A stretch of 64,000 nucleotides of DNA from Megamerina dolium (Eukaryota > Arthropoda > Insecta > Diptera > Megamerinidae): NCBI GenBank assembly GCA_963854835.1, contig OY978529.1, positions 46,074,821 to 46,138,820 of the forward strand, written 5' to 3'. Numbering within the stretch: the first letter of the stretch is position 1; each line of letters begins with the position of its first letter. A program made the translations under genes and the position numbers. Under the pieces are notes generated by a model. The model saw only the letters and a program-made list of their open reading frames with translations, was not told the origin of the DNA and did not search any database. Shown piece by piece: positions 59,401 to 64,000 of this stretch.

Positions 59401-62400
59401 AAAGGGAAAGTCTAGAATATAATTATCCAACGGTATGGATATATCTACAATATGTATTGGGGTAGAGAAAGAATAAGGAGCTTATATGATAGTAATTGTC
59501 ATTAATCAAAGGCTTTTCTATGCCTGCATCATAATCGTGAGTTTTTGATATAGATATAAATTTACGCTCAAAGATGTTTCTGCATTTTTGTGACATCTTT
59601 CTGCTCCTCACACTTTCTTTTTTTAATAAAACTTATTGTATTGAAACATTGAGTGCTTTGGTTTCTGCGTAGCTTCCTCGATAGCACAAAATTGACTTTA
59701 AAATGGCCTATAAAAATTATATACTTCAATTTTTCAACTAAAATCATGAGATGTTCTATAACGATGAAATAAAAAAAAATTAAAGATGTGAATAGAATCA
59801 AAAAAAGTCTTTGCATTTTAACCTACCGATACATATTCCCCAAGTTTATTCTAAGTACAAACGTAGATAGGGACAAACAATAGGCATTAGCATTTGAATG
59901 TTGGAATGTATTGTAGTATCCATTAGGTGTTCATGTTGGTGATTGGACGATATACGTGACTGAATATTACTGCTGTAACATATAGAAAACTTAAACTAAG
60001 AAAAATAAGAAAAAAAAAAACAAATAAATAAAATGTATACCAAATACCAAGGAATTTATAGAAAATCTTCTATTGTTAAGTTTGCTGTTGTTCTTAGGAA
60101 TATTTTGCAAACGTATATTGCTTTTATCGTTCTATAGATTTTGTATTATTGTATTCGTATGTGTCTGTGTGTGTGTGTAGAAAGTAAATTTCACCACCTT
60201 CATCGTTGGCGTTTTTGTAGTTTTCATTTCATCTCTTTCTTTTTCTATATGTGTGTGTGTGTGTTTTTTTGTTTTGTAATATGGATGAAGTTGCCATATT
60301 TTCTTATCATCTACTTAAAAAAGGAAAATACCTATAAATTAACAAAATTAGAAGCTCTGAGAGGTTTTGTTTAAAATGCGAGAAGGCTAGTTGTAAATTT
60401 TGATTCATCCTGATTCACATAGATCCGAACTCATTTCTCAAAAGTCGATCAATGTGAAATGGAACAATCACAATATTCGTGCGAAAGCTTTTTAAGACAA
60501 ATATAATTTTCAAGTCTTTCGAAAATTTGTCTAAATTCACAAAAAAAAAAATCTACCTTTCTAACAAAAATCTGCCAAAACGGTAGCTCCGACTGCAGAT
60601 AAATTTATGACTTTCTCAGTCTGTCTCAAACATATCAGTACTTTGAGCTTCGTTAACATAACATGAATTGAGAAAAAAAAATTGCTGATCTGATAAAATA
60701 TTTGGCAAAATTCAATACTTACGTATATATTGTATGTTACGTTTTCCATCTGTAATAAAAGTTCAACTTTGGTAGTAGTAACTGCTATTACTTGTGTGTG
60801 TTGTACAATAGCATTATCTTGATGTTTTTCTCTATTTGTGCAATGCATATATATCCTACCTTTCAACGCCTTCCTTTTTCAATTGCAAAGGTGTATGTTT
60901 TTGTTTCTCATAAAGGTAAACATTACGGTGGCTCATAATCCAAAAAAAAAAGTTTCTATCTTTGACAACTAAAACTGGCGCTTGTTTAATATAAAAATAA
61001 TTTATAGAAATATAATAATACAATATAGTTGAATATAAATAAAAGTTATTTAAGAATTCTAGGGTTCTACATATTTTTATTTTATTATTCGATGATATTT
61101 TCATGGAAATTTTTTGAAGATATTTCCCAGACTGCTTTAAAAATGAAGTTTGGACGAAGAATAGTAGATTTTTTATATATCGTTCGATCTTTATCAAAGT
61201 AAAATTGCAAATGTCTTCAAAAAAATTTGTAAGAAAAGATGATCGAATTGATAAAAATCTCATTATTTTCATTTTTAAAAATAATCAAAGTCCACATCGC
61301 GTGACACCTCAATTTAAATGCATAATCGCACTATGTTATAACATATGTATGTATGAATGCCTATTACACGATATGCTGCCTATACAAATTTACGACTCCA
61401 ACAACTGGTACAGTAATGGCAGCGACATCATTCTTTTATGACGCTATCACTTTCGTTCACGTTCTATTTCACTTTCATCCAATCATCAATATTAACATAG
61501 GTAGTATATACATGCAAACATACACATGCTGACATACATACATACATGTGAGTTTAGGTTCTCTATTCAATATTAATAAAAGTGAAGAATTTTCACAATT
61601 CTTCTTCAACAACATCTTAATGATTTTAAAGGATGCAGCATTGAATTTAATCTACATTTGGTTTAAAGAATTTTTTTTTTATGAATTTAAATATTTTCTA
61701 ATTAAAACTTTAATTGATATTAACGTTTTTAAATCTGTAATTGAAAAATTGACTTTTAATCAGAGGGAACAATTGCCATAATTTAACTGAAACAAGAAGT
61801 TCGTGCTATACTATGTTGAATACTAGTTTTTTTCTTGAAGTTCTTCACTATCTCAAGAATTAGTTTTTCATTTCAAAAATCTTTTTCTTTTTTCAAGTAC
61901 TATTATTATTATTTTATTCATATTTACATGAATTAAACTACCATAATGTCTAATACAAGTTGCTATGAGTAGATTGAACGAGGAGTCACCATCAAATGCA
62001 TACCCAAGGTGCCGCTGTGCTACATTAAATATCACTGTATACAATTAAATAAGTTTGAAATGAATGATAAAAATTCTATTTTGTCTAATTAATTGCTGTA
62101 GTGTTCAAAATTAAATGTTTCACCAGGTGGCAATAACGCATTATTCACAAAAGCCTTTCAATTCAATTCAAATATCTTGCACAGTATCGCTTCCTTTGGT
62201 GTTAATTCATATTGTCATTCGTGATCACCACAATCATCAACCACAATATCTTCAATAATAAATGGATGCCATTCCTCTGCAATAGAGATTTACAAATCAA
62301 AAACATTCAACAAATATTCTTAGCTCATTCTATGTGGTAACTATATTAATTTTTGTAGCCAAATGTTCTCTATGGTTTATAAGGCTTTCATGACTAATGT

Positions 62401-63267
62401 CAAAATCGACAGCTATGTCACTAATGTTAACATTCCTCCTCAATTGATTGAAAGTGAGCAAAGCGTACGGTACGATAAAACTGTCATGTTGCTAAACATT
62501 TTTTCTTAACCACGCAACATTTATACTTGAATTGAGATGTGTATATATTGAATAAAAATTATTAATGCTATAATTAAGGGGCTAATGATATTTAATAGTT
62601 AAATTGATATAAAAATGTATATGTAAAATAGCAAATCTATTGAATATCATTATTTACATCTCATCATCATACGATTATCATCATTACTATTATGTACTAT
62701 TATTTTATTATGATTATTATTATTGTGATGTATAAATAAAACTGGTTACATCTCAATGTAGTATTGTATTGTAATTAAATATTGCTAAATATACAATATG
62801 ATTCATATTTGACATATACGAAATACTTAGTGATTAGCAAATTTTAAATATGCCTAGGCAAAAATGCAAGAAAATTGTTGGTATTAAAAGTGTAAACGAA
62901 AGAAGCAAAATAAAGGTGTAATATGATGAGCAGTGTAAACACTGGTTGACGTAAACAAAGAGACAAGAGAACTACAGACATACATTTATGATTAATAAAT
63001 TCTATAAATAACATTTATGTGGGTTTTCGTTGGAGTTTGGGATGAAACTCAATTTATTGATTACTGCTGCAAGCACAACATGACAACATAATGCAGATAT
63101 TACGATGTTGTATATATGTATTGTAATACAGGAGCGCACACGGTGGTATTTTTCTTTGGGCAGAGTTACGCAAAAGTTTTTGAAATCGATGAAATTTATT
63201 ATTGTTCAGCAATTTCTGGAAAAAAATCAGGCAGATTGAAGGCTGATTGAATAATTCAGCGATTTAC
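56476..63267. other. Long AT-rich non-coding stretch
   Basis: Nearly 6.8 kb with no recognisable gene or element. Holds GT runs (60160-60178, 60250-60266) and the poly-G tract listed separately. Short frames at 56509-56760, 60141-60374, 60561-60866 and 60856-61272 match nothing and are rich in AT-type codons. Confidence 0.5.
58777..58801 (+). repeat. Poly-G tract
   Basis: Five G, one A, then nineteen G. A pure G run of this length stands out in AT-rich DNA and could fold as a G-quadruplex. Its exact length is uncertain because such runs are misread by sequencers. Confidence 0.85.
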
Positions 63268-63973
63268 TACGAGGGCGGTCCTACAAAACTACATATAGAT
63301 GGCGCCGGTAATTTGAAAAAAAATTGTTTTGGTGAAAAGTGGCAACCTTATAAAACATTTTAAGTTTGAAGGAGCCACATTGTTTAGTATTTTTTTTTTT
63401 AGAGCCATCGAAAGTTAACCACTAGTTAAGTAATTCAATACTTTCATTTGAATGGTCTCAGTCCAACGACCATAAAATATTGGGTGGCAGAGTTTAAACG
63501 AGGTCGTACGAACTAAGACGAGCCAAGATGAACACCGTAGTGGTCGACCAATTGAGGTGGCTACGCCAGAAACGGTTAAGAAAATCCACAAAATGGTATT
63601 TAATGATCGACGGCTGAAGGTGCGTGAGCTAGGTGAAATTACAGGCATTTCAAAAAATGCCTGTTCGAATAGCTTCAGCATGCACCTTATTCGCCATATT
63701 TAGCTCTTTCGGATTATTTTCAATTTCCAAATTTGAAAAACTGCCTTGGTGTTAGAATATTTGCAATGAACAATGAAGAGGTGGAGTCTACGGTAGATGG
63801 ATATTTTAATGAGCTAGACAGTTCATACTATAAAGAGGGTATCGAAGCTATAGAATGTCGCTTGGGAAAGTGTATAGAGCTAAAAGGAGATTATGTTTAG
63901 CAATAAATAAAAATTTTCCCAAATTTGTTGTGTTTTCTTTGTTAGGTCTGGTAGTTCTGGGACCGCCCTCGTA
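63268..63973 (+). mobile_element. Internally deleted irritans-like mariner with intact ends
   Basis: The ends TACGAGGGCGGTCC (63268-63281) and its exact inverse at 63960-63973 bound a 706-bp element with TA at each side; similarity extends inward with gaps (AAAACTACAT against AGAACTACC). The interior codes for two joined pieces. The first is HRSGRPIEVATPETVKKIHK, MVFNDRRLKVRELGEITGIS (DNA-binding part, 63520-63660). The second is HAPYSPYLALSDYFQFPNLK to ECRLGKCIELKGDYV and a TAG at 63898-63900 (C-terminal part with third catalytic D). The catalytic core between is deleted. Such an element could be moved only by a transposase from elsewhere. Confidence 0.9.
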
Positions 63974-64000
63974 TACATATTATGTCGACAGACAGCATAG

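Noticed and set aside
60856..61272. 138-codon minus-strand frame
   Set aside because: Dominated by F, I, N, K, Y and S as expected from AT-rich DNA, with no motif.
1..64000. CRISPR arrays, operons, ribosome binding sites, bacterial terminators
   Set aside because: Nothing of the kind is present; the sequence is eukaryotic, and its direct repeats are microsatellites or transposon duplications.

Overview
The window looks like non-coding DNA from a higher fly (Diptera), most probably a tephritid fruit fly or a close relative. It is AT-rich and full of dipteran-style simple repeats (GT, CT, CAA/TTG, ATC, AAT runs and endless ATACATATGTATG-like words). It carries many decayed copies of insect transposon families. 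The species call is inference from sequence texture. I found no convincing host protein-coding exon, rRNA, true tRNA or CRISPR in 64 kb, so I read it as intergenic DNA or, more likely, part of a very large intron.

The large-intron reading rests on one strong signal at 24408-24444: a 29-nt pyrimidine tract, TTTCAG, and then immediately a donor GTATGT. This is the architecture of a recursive splice site (ratchet point, zero-length exon), known from very long Drosophila introns. It would put the host transcript on the + strand, left to right.

Nearly everything else recognisable is transposon debris. (1) A tRNA-derived SINE family of about 350 bp with about 13 copies, in two tail subfamilies. 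One tail resembles the 3' end of an RNase H-bearing LINE also present here (5085-5375, 19826-20604). (2) 'LINE-A', an endonuclease/reverse-transcriptase element, at 510-1440, 7290-9440, 11385-12770, 16520-16829, 25688-26305, and as a tandem array at 47412-48060. (3) 'LINE-C' at 46506-47328, whose 5' part is inverted as expected from twin priming. (4) Several mariner lineages (13.6, 15.4, 19.2/20.6, 35.8, 43.3, 44.1, 54.8 and 63.3 kb), including an internally deleted copy with intact ends at 63268-63973. (5) Other Tc1/IS630-like elements (1-150, 1461, 22455-23657, 25080-25600). (6) Non-autonomous elements: a 440-bp hAT-type MITE with an 8-bp target duplication (40180-40619), a 322-bp inverted-repeat element (41875-42196) and a 172-bp foldback (28077-28248).

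Layout: 0-20 kb is dense in nested LINE, SINE and mariner remnants. 20-28 kb holds the Tc1-like element, the putative ratchet point and LINE-A/SINE pieces. 28-43 kb is sparse and microsatellite-rich, with MITEs. 43-48 kb is a second dense cluster. 48-63 kb is mostly featureless AT-rich DNA with one mariner and two SINEs. The window ends in an almost complete non-autonomous mariner. No transposon gene appears intact, so none should be active.
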